64,000 nucleotides of DNA from Clostridium_AD estertheticum_D (GTDB lineage: Bacteria; Bacillota; Clostridia; Clostridiales; Clostridiaceae), in the NCBI RefSeq assembly GCF_018861295.1, contig NZ_JAHLDM010000012.1, positions 62,001 to 126,000 of the forward strand, read 5' to 3'. Below the pieces are notes generated by a model. It had not been told where the DNA came from. It did not search any database and saw only the letters and a list, made by a program, of their open reading frames with translations. This document shows positions 8,386 to 17,043 of this stretch, piece by piece; position 1 is the stretch's first letter; each line of letters begins with the position of its first letter. The position numbers and the translations under genes are program-made.

Positions 8386-9012
8386 ATGAAAATATTTGTG
8401 GAAAACAGGAGAAATTCTAGAAATTTGAAACAAACCAGAGCTTTTAATACAAAAGAAAAAATATCAGAGACCGCTTATAAGCTCTTCTGCGAAAAGGGGT
8501 ATTACAAAACTACTTCTATTCAAATCGCAAAAACTGCTGGTGTTTCAATAGGTTGTTTTTATTCTTATTTTAAGAATAAGGATGTAGTATTTTTGGAAAT
8601 ATTAGATTTATATAATAGGGACTTTTTACAAGTAACTAATGAAATATCAGACATGTTAGAGCAATATAAAAAAGATAAAAAAGGGTGGCTATTATCTATC
8701 ATAAATAAGTTGATAGATATTCACGAAGCCTCAAAAGATCTTAATAAAGAACTTAGTACGCTCTACAATTCAAATTCCACAGTAGCTTCTGTACTTGATG
8801 AGCAACATAATAAAATAAAACGATTTATTATTGATTTTTTGAAAAAGTACAAAAGCGATGTTAAAGTAGATGACATAGATGCAGCGGCTATTATTGCATA
8901 TGATATTATTGATTCGATTGTAAATAGAATTGTTTTTGATAAAAAAGATATAGAGCCTGATAGAATATTGCAAGCTGGAATCGAAGCATTAAATAAGTAT
9001 TTATTTGAATAA
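8386..9012 (+). CDS. TetR family transcriptional regulator
   Basis: A 208-residue repressor with the TetR helix-turn-helix at about residues 25-70 (ISETAYKLFCEKGYYKTTS, IAKTAGVSIGCFYSYFKNK) and a helical ligand-binding domain after it. The start is uncertain: the ATG at 8386 touches its AAAGGA site, and a GTG at 8398 is an alternative. It is divergent from the hydrolase. By position and shared palindromes it should control itself, the hydrolase and the EFR1 gene 2.5 kb away. Confidence 0.88.
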   Translation: MKIFVENRRNSRNLKQTRAFNTKEKISETAYKLFCEKGYYKTTSIQIAKTAGVSIGCFYSYFKNKDVVFLEILDLYNRDFLQVTNEISDMLEQYKKDKKGWLLSIINKLIDIHEASKDLNKELSTLYNSNSTVASVLDEQHNKIKRFIIDFLKKYKSDVKVDDIDAAAIIAYDIIDSIVNRIVFDKKDIEPDRILQAGIEALNKYLFE

Positions 9013-9024
9013 TAGCATGAATTA

Positions 9025-9122
9025 ATTTAGCATATTTTCTACTAAAATTGTACCATTCGAGAATATAAAGCTAAACCTTAAAGACAGTTAATAAAAAAAA
9101 TGAGTCAATACAGTAAGAAAAC
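9025..9122. repeat. Direct repeat partner of 5612-5711
   Basis: About 98 bp nearly identical to 5612-5711 and in the same orientation. Together they bracket the EFR1-hydrolase-TetR block. Here the repeat is continuous with the intact CD3324-family gene, so this is the fuller copy. Confidence 0.8.
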
Positions 9123-9135
9123 TGCATTGGCTCAT
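9092..9135 (-). terminator. Terminator of the CD3324-family gene
   Basis: A stem of 9100-9114 with 9121-9135 has two mismatches. Read on the minus strand it is followed by a run of eight T residues (the A-run at 9093-9100). In the 5.6-kb copy the stem is broken by the deletion. Confidence 0.7.
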
Positions 9136-9143
9136 TTGAATAG

Positions 9144-9419
9144 TTACTCAATATTTTTTTGCTGCCTTATTATCCTTTGTATACTTTTCAAGGATAAAAA
9201 ATATTTTCTAGATAAATCCTGTGAACTATGACCCGCAAAATAGTCTTCATAAATCTGTGTATTGCGTGTATATAATTCTTGGCGGATAGATGTCCCCGCT
9301 CCCCATTCCTTTTTATTGCTTGATTTTCTTGGAATATAAATAAACTCACCATCTACATATTCCTGCACCTTTTCAATCAAATCATTAGGTAGTATATAAA
9401 TTACTTTGTTATAGCTCAT
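9144..9419 (-). CDS. CD3324 family protein, Mor-like DNA-binding
   Basis: About 91 residues. I start at the ATG at 9419 because AGGAGGG lies directly upstream; a longer frame to 9509 has no such site. The middle reads YVDGEFIYIPRKS and the C-terminus is a helix-turn-helix (LSRKYFLSLKSIQRIIR) as in Mor transcription activators. This family is common in clostridia and its targets are unknown. A hairpin repeat precedes it, and a fragment of the same gene lies at 5712-5750. Confidence 0.75.
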   Translation of the reverse strand: MSYNKVIYILPNDLIEKVQEYVDGEFIYIPRKSSNKKEWGAGTSIRQELYTRNTQIYEDYFAGHSSQDLSRKYFLSLKSIQRIIRQQKNIE

Positions 9420-9456
9420 TTTTGCCCTCCTAAAGGTTTTGTTTCTATTAGGAAAA

Positions 9457-9499
9457 GCAAAGGCTATGTGTTTTAATTGCTCGTTGCAATAGCCTTTGC
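9457..9499 (-). repeat. Hairpin repeat, copy B (GCAAAGGCTAT stem)
   Basis: GCAAAGGCTAT (9457-9467) pairs perfectly with 9489-9499. It is the same stem as at 4898-4939. It lies just upstream of the CD3324-family gene, so it could be an RNA leader or a repeat carried with it. Confidence 0.55.
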
Positions 9500-9509
9500 T
9501 ATGCAACAA

Positions 9510-9860
9510 TAACGATTGGATTAAGCATAAACTTTCAAACCTCCTTTTACATGATCTTGCAAATTATAATATCATACTTATATTACCACAAATTCCAACA
9601 CTAGCTATTCCATAAATAAAAAATTACAGTAAGTTTAACTTTGAATCTTTTTCTGTAATTAATCTTATTGCTCTGCACGGATTTCCATATGTAAAAGGCA
9701 TTATAATCTTTTTATGCTAAAAAATTGATGTTTTATGCCACATTTATTGTAATTAATTCAAATTTAATGTAAGCTAGGATTATAAGAACAAAGTACTTAA
9801 TTATAGGTTTGTTGTTAATTAATTATTTTGTAAATAAAAAGTATAGTGAGGAAGAATGAA
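9510..9860. other. Intergenic region before the PBP gene
   Basis: About 350 bp without a gene. It contains a weak 7-bp hairpin (ATTACAG with CTGTAAT, near 9626-9660) and a degenerate match to the dispersed ACCATAATTACCATAAATT motif near 9580. The promoter of the PBP gene should lie here, but I see no convincing -35/-10 pair. Confidence 0.4.
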
Positions 9861-12578
9861 ATGGGAAAAAAGAAGGAATTTAATAGGTATAATATTCTTT
9901 ATATAATTATGCTAGCTATATTTATAGCACTAGGTGCAAAGTTATATTATTTACAAGTTTTCAAAGGAGATTATTACAAAGCGGAGGCTGAAACTGTTAA
10001 TTCTGCAAAGCTTGTAACAGTAGCGGCACCAAGAGGACTCATAACAGATAAAAACGGAATAAAACTTGCGACTGAAGTACCGGGTTATAACCTTACATAT
10101 ACAAGTACAACTGATAAAAGTAAGGATAACAAACAACTATTTACAACATTACAAAAAGTATTTAAAATTTTAGATGATAATAAAGAAGTTCAGACAGACA
10201 GTTTTGAATTAAAGATTAATCCATACAGATTTGAATTTACTTCAAGTGACTCTAAGGTAAAACAAGCCATGTTGTTAATATTTTTAAAAAATAGGAACTT
10301 CCAAGATAATATATTAAAAGTAAAATTTAAAAACAGAAAAGAAGGAGAATTAAGCACCTCTGAGAAAACTATGCTTAATAATGAACTTTTAAAATTAACC
10401 CCAGAACAAATATATAATAAACTTCTTGTTGATTATAAGGTAAAAGATGGAATTGCAAGTTTGAATATAAAAGCAACTCCAGATGTAATAAGAAGATATT
10501 TAATTGTAAAAGATAGCATCAAAATGAACTTTTATTCTGCTAATAAATCAATTAATGTAGCAACTAATATAAAGAAAGATACTTCACTTATATTTGAGCA
10601 AAGCCTCTCAGAAATGCAAGGTTTTAAAGTAGAAAATCAACCTATGAGGGAATACTCTTATGGCCAACTTGCTTCATCAGTTCTAGGATACATTAGTAAA
10701 ATAAACTCTGCTGATAAAGCAAAGTACGCAACAAAAGGGTATGACACAAGTGTAGATTACGTTGGAACTGCTGGAATTGAAGCCGTAATGGAGAGTAGTC
10801 TTAAAGGGACTAACGGAGAAAAAGATATAAATGATGATTCTGTGGCAATAATTAAAAATACTGCTCATACTAAGAAGGCGGTTCCCGGAAAAAATGTTCA
10901 ACTTACATTAGATGCAAATTTACAATATGCCACAGAAACCACTTTAAATAGTGAAATGAAGAGAATACAAAGCGAGGGAACGGTTAATGGTTTAGATGTA
11001 TCAAATGCTACAAGAGGTGCAGCTGTTGCCATAGATATCAATACTGGTGGAGTACTATCACTTGTAAGTCTACCAGGTTATAATCCAAATGATTTTTCTA
11101 CAACGCAAGGTTTAACTGAGGCTCAATCACAAAAATATTTTAATCCAGATTATGAAAAGATGGCAAAAGCTGATGGGATATCAGATTTAACTGATTATAT
11201 GTTTCCAATAGACAAAAGTATAAAGGGAAATACAACCATTAGAAAGGATAAGTTCGATTATTATCCGAAATATTTGTACAATTATGCAACTATGTCACTT
11301 ATTCCTTCAGGTTCCACATTTAAGCCAATGACAGCAATTGCAGGGCTTGAATCTGGAGTTATAGATGCTAATTCAACTTACAATGACCAAGGTGGTTATG
11401 ATATGGGTGGAGGACATTGGAATCCTTTCGAATCAGATGGTGCACTCGGTGTTGTAGATGTAGTTAGTGCAATAAGCAGATCCAGTAACCCATTTTTTAT
11501 GAATGTAGGTCAGAATTTAAGAGAAAAATTTGGTGATGATAGTTTAGCTAAATATGCCTGGATGTTTGGCCTAGGAGCTGATCCTAAGGCAGTTAATCCA
11601 AGTACAGGAATAGAAATAAGTGAAAATTTTGGGCAAGTATATAATACAGTGTCGCAAAAAAACTTATCAGCGTCACAATATCTTTTGAGTATTGAGCAAG
11701 ATTTAACTAATGGAGTTTCATCAGCAGATGGGTCAAAATTCTCACCAATAGATTTATACGATAGAGATGATGATACTAGTATTGTTTCTGATGGTAAAAA
11801 ACTTTCAGAAATAAAAACACAAATTAAAAATTATATAAGGGATTCTGTAAAAAATGGAACTTTCTCTAAAAGTAATTATGTGGGTTTATTTAAGCAATTA
11901 ATTGCTGCTGATCCAGCCTACAAAAATCAAAAATTTACTGCTGCTAACATAAATGCAATCGTAACTGATGTATACTATCAAGCAGTGCAAACAGGTCATG
12001 GTTCATTAGGTTTACCATACAATATGTTTATTGCATCAATTGGTCAAGGCATGGACAGTTTCACACCTCTTCAGATGGCAAATTATATAGCAACCCTTGC
12101 CAATGGTGGGACAAGATATAAAGTTCATTTAGTTGATAACATAAAAGATTCTAATGGGAAATTAATATCTAAAACGAAACCTGTTGTAATAGATAAAGCT
12201 GCTATGAGTACTACAACTAGATCCCTAGTTATGCAAGGCATGAATGGAGTTACTACAGGCGCAGGTGGTGGTGCTGATGGTACTGCGTATGCAGCACTTG
12301 GTGATTTTCCTATCCCTACTGGTGGTAAAACAGGTACAGCTCAATTTACAAAAGCTGAAGTACAAAGTAAAATTGGTAGAGGCGATTATGCATGGTATGT
12401 AGGTTATGCACCTGCTGAAAACCCTAAAATCGCAATATCTATAGTTATATTTGATGGTGGTTACGGTGCTGATGCTGCAAAGGTCGCTAGAGGTATGTAT
12501 GAGAGTTATTTTAAAAATGATCCTCGAATGAAACAGTATCAAAATCATTATGACATAAAATTAAAAAAGATTAATTAA
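9861..12578 (+). CDS. Class B penicillin-binding protein (PBP2-like transpeptidase)
   Basis: A peptidoglycan D,D-transpeptidase of about 905 residues, anchored by one N-terminal helix (about 10-30). The catalytic SxxK is in SGSTFKPM near residue 483, the SxN in SRSSNP near 540, and KTGTAQ near 822. Between these motifs is a lysine- and serine-rich insertion that makes it longer than rod-type PBP2 of proteobacteria (about 630), though clostridial homologues are often this long. I start at the ATG at 9861 (GAGGAAG upstream) rather than the GTG at 9846. It is monocistronic; mreC/mreD are not adjacent. Confidence 0.9.
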   Translation: MGKKKEFNRYNILYIIMLAIFIALGAKLYYLQVFKGDYYKAEAETVNSAKLVTVAAPRGLITDKNGIKLATEVPGYNLTYTSTTDKSKDNKQLFTTLQKVFKILDDNKEVQTDSFELKINPYRFEFTSSDSKVKQAMLLIFLKNRNFQDNILKVKFKNRKEGELSTSEKTMLNNELLKLTPEQIYNKLLVDYKVKDGIASLNIKATPDVIRRYLIVKDSIKMNFYSANKSINVATNIKKDTSLIFEQSLSEMQGFKVENQPMREYSYGQLASSVLGYISKINSADKAKYATKGYDTSVDYVGTAGIEAVMESSLKGTNGEKDINDDSVAIIKNTAHTKKAVPGKNVQLTLDANLQYATETTLNSEMKRIQSEGTVNGLDVSNATRGAAVAIDINTGGVLSLVSLPGYNPNDFSTTQGLTEAQSQKYFNPDYEKMAKADGISDLTDYMFPIDKSIKGNTTIRKDKFDYYPKYLYNYATMSLIPSGSTFKPMTAIAGLESGVIDANSTYNDQGGYDMGGGHWNPFESDGALGVVDVVSAISRSSNPFFMNVGQNLREKFGDDSLAKYAWMFGLGADPKAVNPSTGIEISENFGQVYNTVSQKNLSASQYLLSIEQDLTNGVSSADGSKFSPIDLYDRDDDTSIVSDGKKLSEIKTQIKNYIRDSVKNGTFSKSNYVGLFKQLIAADPAYKNQKFTAANINAIVTDVYYQAVQTGHGSLGLPYNMFIASIGQGMDSFTPLQMANYIATLANGGTRYKVHLVDNIKDSNGKLISKTKPVVIDKAAMSTTTRSLVMQGMNGVTTGAGGGADGTAYAALGDFPIPTGGKTGTAQFTKAEVQSKIGRGDYAWYVGYAPAENPKIAISIVIFDGGYGADAAKVARGMYESYFKNDPRMKQYQNHYDIKLKKIN

Positions 12579-12582
12579 ATAT

Positions 12583-12615
12583 AGTACCCCCACATCATTA
12601 GATATGGGGGCTACT
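12583..12615. repeat. Dispersed repeat, hairpin 2 only, acting as terminator
   Basis: AGTACCCCCACATC pairs with GATATGGGGGCTACT around a 4-nt loop, followed by CTTGCGATGAAAT. The same right-hand sequence follows the hairpins at 24111 and 55311. It lies 4 nt after the PBP stop codon. Confidence 0.7.
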
Positions 12616-12725
12616 TGCGATGAAATATATGAAAAGCGCTAAGTATTCGTGAGTATGCCGTACTTTTTTACAGAGAAAAGAATAAAAGAGTTTTTGAGGC
12701 ATATAAATAGTTTGAGGTGATAATC

Positions 12726-13277
12726 ATGGGGGATTTATACGTTGAAGCATTCGATCCTAAAAGAAAAAAGTATTATTTTAATAACTGTTATGAAAATTTC
12801 TGTTATAAAACTAGGCATGGTATCTGTTCATTAGATTTAACAGAAAGTGAAATAAAGTCGATTCCAATTGAAGTACATCCAATGAAAGATAATGTTAATT
12901 ATTGTAGAGATATTTACAAGTCTATAATAAAAAATAGACAACAATATCCTGTATATATTAGTAGTAATAAGTGTGACCACTATACAGTTAAGGATGGTCA
13001 GTATAGGACATGCATTGCAAGTAAAAAAGGACTAAAATTAAGGGCACAGGTATCTCAAAATGATAAGATTTGCAGTGTGTGTTATAGGGAGAATAGCATT
13101 AAAAACTCAATAAATGATATAGAAAATAGGGTAAAGAAAAGTACTTTTAGAAAGACTATATTTCATAAAATATTAAAAAAAGAGCTTCAAAGTAATTTTA
13201 AGTATAGCCTGGATAAATGGAAAAAGGATTTGAGTGATTATGAATCAGAGAAAGAAAGAGACTTTAGAGAATTCTAA
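12726..13277 (+). CDS. Hypothetical cysteine-rich protein
   Basis: About 183 residues, soluble. It contains pairs of cysteines (CYENFCYKTRHGIC, then CDHYTVKDGQYRTC, then CSVCYRE) that could bind metal in a zinc-finger-like fold, followed by a basic helical tail. The ATG at 12726 has GAGGTGAT upstream; the GTG at 12717 lacks spacing for one. I do not recognise the family and the neighbours give no clue. Confidence 0.65.
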   Translation: MGDLYVEAFDPKRKKYYFNNCYENFCYKTRHGICSLDLTESEIKSIPIEVHPMKDNVNYCRDIYKSIIKNRQQYPVYISSNKCDHYTVKDGQYRTCIASKKGLKLRAQVSQNDKICSVCYRENSIKNSINDIENRVKKSTFRKTIFHKILKKELQSNFKYSLDKWKKDLSDYESEKERDFREF

Positions 13278-13337
13278 GAATAATAATTATAAGGAACTCT
13301 TTATATGAAAAATATAATAGTAAAAGGGTTTTCAGGT

Positions 13338-13378
13338 ACAATTAAAAACCACCTGAAGTTCAGATGGTTTTTAATTGT
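13338..13378. terminator. Bidirectional terminator
   Basis: A 17-18 bp stem (13338-13357 with 13359-13378) has A- and T-rich ends on both sides. It lies between convergent genes and should stop both. Confidence 0.8.
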
Positions 13379-13384
13379 TATTTA

Positions 13385-15121
13385 TTAAACTTTATATTTA
13401 TCTAAAAACTGTTTAAGTTTATCAGAAGATTTTGTAAGATTACTAATAGATAGAGCTATTTCTTCAATAGAAGAAACTTGATCTTCTGTTGAAGCTGCGA
13501 CTTCTTCACTTGCAGCAGCATTTTGTTCGATTACATTAGAGATGTTATTTATTGCTTTTTCAAGAGAAATTGAATTCTTATCAATAATTTGAGTTTTATT
13601 TGAAACTTCTATAATTTTATTACTTACCTTGGAAGTTGAGTCTTTTATTTTCCAAAAAATATTTTCTGTGTTTTTTATAGATTCAGTTTGTTCCTCCATA
13701 GATAAATGAAATTTTTCCATTTTTGAAACAGTTTCATTTATTCCATTTTGAATTGCTTTAATTAATTCTTGGATTTTACTAGTTGAGCTGCTAGATGACT
13801 CAGCTAATTTTTTTATTTCATCAGCCACAACAGCAAAACCTTTACCTGATTCGCCAGCTCTTGCAGCTTCTATGGAAGCATTTAAGGCTAACAAATTTGT
13901 CTGAGAAGAAATACCATTAATAATTTCAACAAATTCTACTATTTTAGCTGATTCTAATGAAAGATTTAATATTGATGATGCAACTTCTTGCGTTGTTGTT
14001 TTACTATCTACCATTTTACTATTTTGAAATTTAATACTTGAAATACCTTGTGTAACTACTTTATCTGTTTCTATAGCTAAGTCTTTCATATAAGTAGTAG
14101 CTTCAGTTACCTTATTTAAATCGCTTGTTACATTAACTACCATATCGTTACTTTGTTGAGCTAATGCAGACTGTTTAGTTGCACCATTCGCAACGTCCAA
14201 AATTGTTTCTGATATTTGTTGTGAAGTTTTAGCTGTTTCATCGGAATTTTTAAGAATATCATTTGATGAAGAAGCAACTAAGTAGCTCATATTTTTTGTT
14301 TCTAAAATTAAAGTTTTAATATTAATTATAAACTTGTTAAATCGGACAGTTAGAATTCCTAATTCATCATTAGAAAAAACAGTTCCCTGGATGGTAAGAT
14401 CTCCATCTTCTGCTTTCTGCATAAGAACTTGAAATTGTTTTATAAACTTCTCTATGTTTTTATAAGTCCGTAATGTCATTAGTGTGAGTAAAATAATTAG
14501 ACAAATGCTAATAATACTAATTATAAATAAATATAATACTAATTGTTTACTATTGTTTTTAGATACCAAATTGATAGTCGCTATCTGAGTAGTTGATTTA
14601 TCCATTATCGTTTTAACTAAAGTATCCATATCATTAGTTGGAGGTTTATCCATTCCATTAACTAATGTATCAACAATTTTGTAGCTTTCTTTATTTGTTT
14701 TGTCATAGCTTTTCAATGCTGTAGTATAGTTAATTTGAAGTTGGTCAAGTTCGGTTGAAACCTTATCAACTAGGGCCGCATCTATTCCTAGTGAACCCAT
14801 TGATGTCTTTAATCTCGCTAATCCTAATAATACCTCACTGTTATAGCTCGTAAATTGAGCAAGGTACGTATTATATTTAGATTGATAGGAACCTCTTAAT
14901 AATAAATCCTTCCATGCTTGTATTTGTTTTTTATATGTTACTTGAATATTTCTAGAGTTATCAACTAAAGCAATATATTTATTTACTGTAGCTACATCAT
15001 TTCTACCCTGACTGGCTGTACTATTTAATGAATTAAAAGTAAAAGCTCCCATCCCGATTATAAATATTAACATAAAAATTATTAAAAGTAATAAATTACC
15101 TTTAATGCCGCTGTTCTTCAT
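13385..15121 (-). CDS. Methyl-accepting chemotaxis protein, membrane type
   Basis: A 578-residue receptor. One helix at about 8-30, an extracellular four-helix-bundle-like sensor (about 31-190), a second helix near 193-215, a HAMP region, and a cytoplasmic signalling domain with the hairpin tip sequence EIINGISSQTNLLALNASIE followed by ARAGESGKGF. No ligand motif is visible. The gene stands alone with an A/T-rich leader, as is usual for clostridial receptors. Confidence 0.92.
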   Translation of the reverse strand: MKNSGIKGNLLLLIIFMLIFIIGMGAFTFNSLNSTASQGRNDVATVNKYIALVDNSRNIQVTYKKQIQAWKDLLLRGSYQSKYNTYLAQFTSYNSEVLLGLARLKTSMGSLGIDAALVDKVSTELDQLQINYTTALKSYDKTNKESYKIVDTLVNGMDKPPTNDMDTLVKTIMDKSTTQIATINLVSKNNSKQLVLYLFIISIISICLIILLTLMTLRTYKNIEKFIKQFQVLMQKAEDGDLTIQGTVFSNDELGILTVRFNKFIINIKTLILETKNMSYLVASSSNDILKNSDETAKTSQQISETILDVANGATKQSALAQQSNDMVVNVTSDLNKVTEATTYMKDLAIETDKVVTQGISSIKFQNSKMVDSKTTTQEVASSILNLSLESAKIVEFVEIINGISSQTNLLALNASIEAARAGESGKGFAVVADEIKKLAESSSSSTSKIQELIKAIQNGINETVSKMEKFHLSMEEQTESIKNTENIFWKIKDSTSKVSNKIIEVSNKTQIIDKNSISLEKAINNISNVIEQNAAASEEVAASTEDQVSSIEEIALSISNLTKSSDKLKQFLDKYKV

Positions 15122-15523
15122 AACTTCACCCCTATTATTATACTTTTTCTTTTGTTGTTAATATCTTTTTATTACGATCCATTATTGCATATAATAATCC
15201 TCCTTAGTTTTCTTTTTTTAATTCACCAATCCGTTTAAAAAAGGGTATGCCTTACTTATTTACAATTTCATTATAAAATATATATTTTATCATACCATAA
15301 TTGCCATAAATTGAGTATAATTATATCTAAGTAACCTTTAACGTTATATAGGTTAACTGATAAAAATTTATTCCGGGAATATCAAAAAATTCAAAAAAAG
15401 TTCACACATTTTTTTATATTTTTTGATATTATATAATAATTAACTATATTTTTGAATAATACTAAAGAGAGCTACACAAAGTCTAATTTACCTTACAATA
15501 ATTTATCATTTAGGAGGCTGAGA
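15122..15523. other. Intergenic region with dispersed motif and long inverted repeat
   Basis: The region holds one copy of the ACCATAATTNCCATAAATT motif (about 15292-15315). It also holds a perfect 13-bp inverted repeat, AATATCAAAAAAT (15378-15390) with 15418-15430, separated by 27 nt. The latter could be an operator for the gene at 15524. Confidence 0.5.
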
Positions 15524-15952
15524 ATGAAAAAAAATCAAAAGAGAGTCAGTGTATTTAAACTAGTCCATACTTGTATTAAAGAAAATGAGGAGTTATATAT
15601 TAAATCAGAATTACCAGAAAAAGATTTAGTGAAGTTAATAAAAGTATTGCAAACTAAAGCTGTCAGTATTGAAAAGACTTTTGATTTATGCCCAAATGAA
15701 ATGATGAATATATTACTTCAGTATGATGGTATTAGAGCATTTCCAAACGATAAAGATTTACAAGAATTGTATAACAAGAATGAGGAATATTTTAACTTTA
15801 TAAAAATAGATTTATATAGTGTATGGAAAAATGGTATTGTTATAGATGATAAAGATTTGGTTGATATCAAATATATCAATCCAAATGCATTACAAATGAT
15901 AAATAATTATATTAAAGATGAACCTAAAGTTCTTAGCAAACAAACAAGTTAG
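15524..15952 (+). CDS. Hypothetical soluble protein
   Basis: About 142 residues. The ATG at 15524 has TAGGAGG 8 nt upstream; the frame extends to a TTG at 15452 without one. The sequence is charged and helical and has no signal peptide or membrane segment. I do not recognise a domain. It has its own promoter region and terminator, so it is monocistronic. Confidence 0.6.
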   Translation: MKKNQKRVSVFKLVHTCIKENEELYIKSELPEKDLVKLIKVLQTKAVSIEKTFDLCPNEMMNILLQYDGIRAFPNDKDLQELYNKNEEYFNFIKIDLYSVWKNGIVIDDKDLVDIKYINPNALQMINNYIKDEPKVLSKQTS

Positions 15953-15981
15953 TTTATATTATTAAAAAGAGTTTAATAAGG

Positions 15982-16029
15982 GTAGTTATGAGGTTTACTA
16001 TTAAATTGGTGCTTCATAACTACTTTTTT
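15982..16029 (+). terminator. Rho-independent terminator
   Basis: GTAGTTATGA (15982-15991) pairs perfectly with TCATAACTAC (16014-16023), followed by six T residues. Confidence 0.75.
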
Positions 16030-16062
16030 GATGGTTTTAATAGATAATAAAGGAGAAACTAT

Positions 16063-17043
16063 ATGATTAAATTTGATAATGTATCAAAGATTTATCCTAG
16101 TGGCAATATAGCAGTTAATTCTCTAAATCTTGAAATTAAAAAAGGTGAATTTTTTGTAATTATAGGACCAAGTGGATGTGGAAAAACTACAACACTTAAA
16201 ATGATAAATCGGTTGATAAATTTAAGTGATGGTACAATTTATATAAATGAAAAGAAGATAAGTGAATATAATATCCATGAATTACGATGGGGCATAGGGT
16301 ATGTGCTTCAACAAATTGGACTCTTTCCTCACATGACAATTGAAGAAAATATAGCTATTGTACCAGAACTTAAAAAGTGGGATAAACGTAAGATTAAGGA
16401 TAGAATCACAACACTTTTGGAAAGTGTTGGTCTTAAGCCTGATAAATATCGTCATAGAAAGCCAAGTGAACTTTCTGGTGGAGAGCAGCAAAGAATAGGC
16501 GTAATTAGGGCACTAGCAGCTGATCCAGCTATCCTTTTGATGGATGAACCTTTTAGTGCACTAGATCCAATTAGTCGTAAAAAATTGCAACAAGATATGG
16601 TTAACCTACAAAAGAAGATTAAAAAAACTATTGTTTTTGTAACTCATGATATGCAAGAAGCATTAGCTCTTGGCGATAGGATTTGTGTAATGAGGGATGG
16701 GGAGATTGTTCAGTGTGATACACCAACAAATATTTTGAAAAGCCCCAAAAATGATTTTGTTAAGAACTTTTTTAAGTCGGGTAATGTTTATAACACTTCT
16801 ATATTTAGTAAGCCTTATCAAGTAAGGGATATGTTAGATGCTGGATTTTGTGACTCTTACAAACCAGGCGATGGTAATTTGAGCATTAGTGATACTGAAT
16901 CTATAGAGAACTTACTTAAGCGATTGGAAAATGAGAAAGACGTTCCAGTAAATCATTTGGGAGAAATTATTGGAACTATAAATCATGAGCACTTAATTAA
17001 ATTTATTTCGCTTAAACTTGAAAAGGGTGGTGAAATCTCATGA
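16063..17043 (+). CDS. Betaine/carnitine/choline ABC importer, ATPase (OpuB/OpuC type)
   Basis: A 326-residue ATPase. Walker A GPSGCGKTT lies near residue 32, the signature LSGGEQQR near 143, and Walker B ILLMDEPF near 164. After the nucleotide-binding domain is a short C-terminal region where OpuA/OpuC ATPases carry two CBS domains; only a degenerate, partial one seems present, so ionic-strength sensing may be reduced. AAAGGAG precedes the ATG. The stop overlaps the start of the permease-receptor gene by 4 nt (ATGA). Confidence 0.9.
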   Translation: MIKFDNVSKIYPSGNIAVNSLNLEIKKGEFFVIIGPSGCGKTTTLKMINRLINLSDGTIYINEKKISEYNIHELRWGIGYVLQQIGLFPHMTIEENIAIVPELKKWDKRKIKDRITTLLESVGLKPDKYRHRKPSELSGGEQQRIGVIRALAADPAILLMDEPFSALDPISRKKLQQDMVNLQKKIKKTIVFVTHDMQEALALGDRICVMRDGEIVQCDTPTNILKSPKNDFVKNFFKSGNVYNTSIFSKPYQVRDMLDAGFCDSYKPGDGNLSISDTESIENLLKRLENEKDVPVNHLGEIIGTINHEHLIKFISLKLEKGGEIS

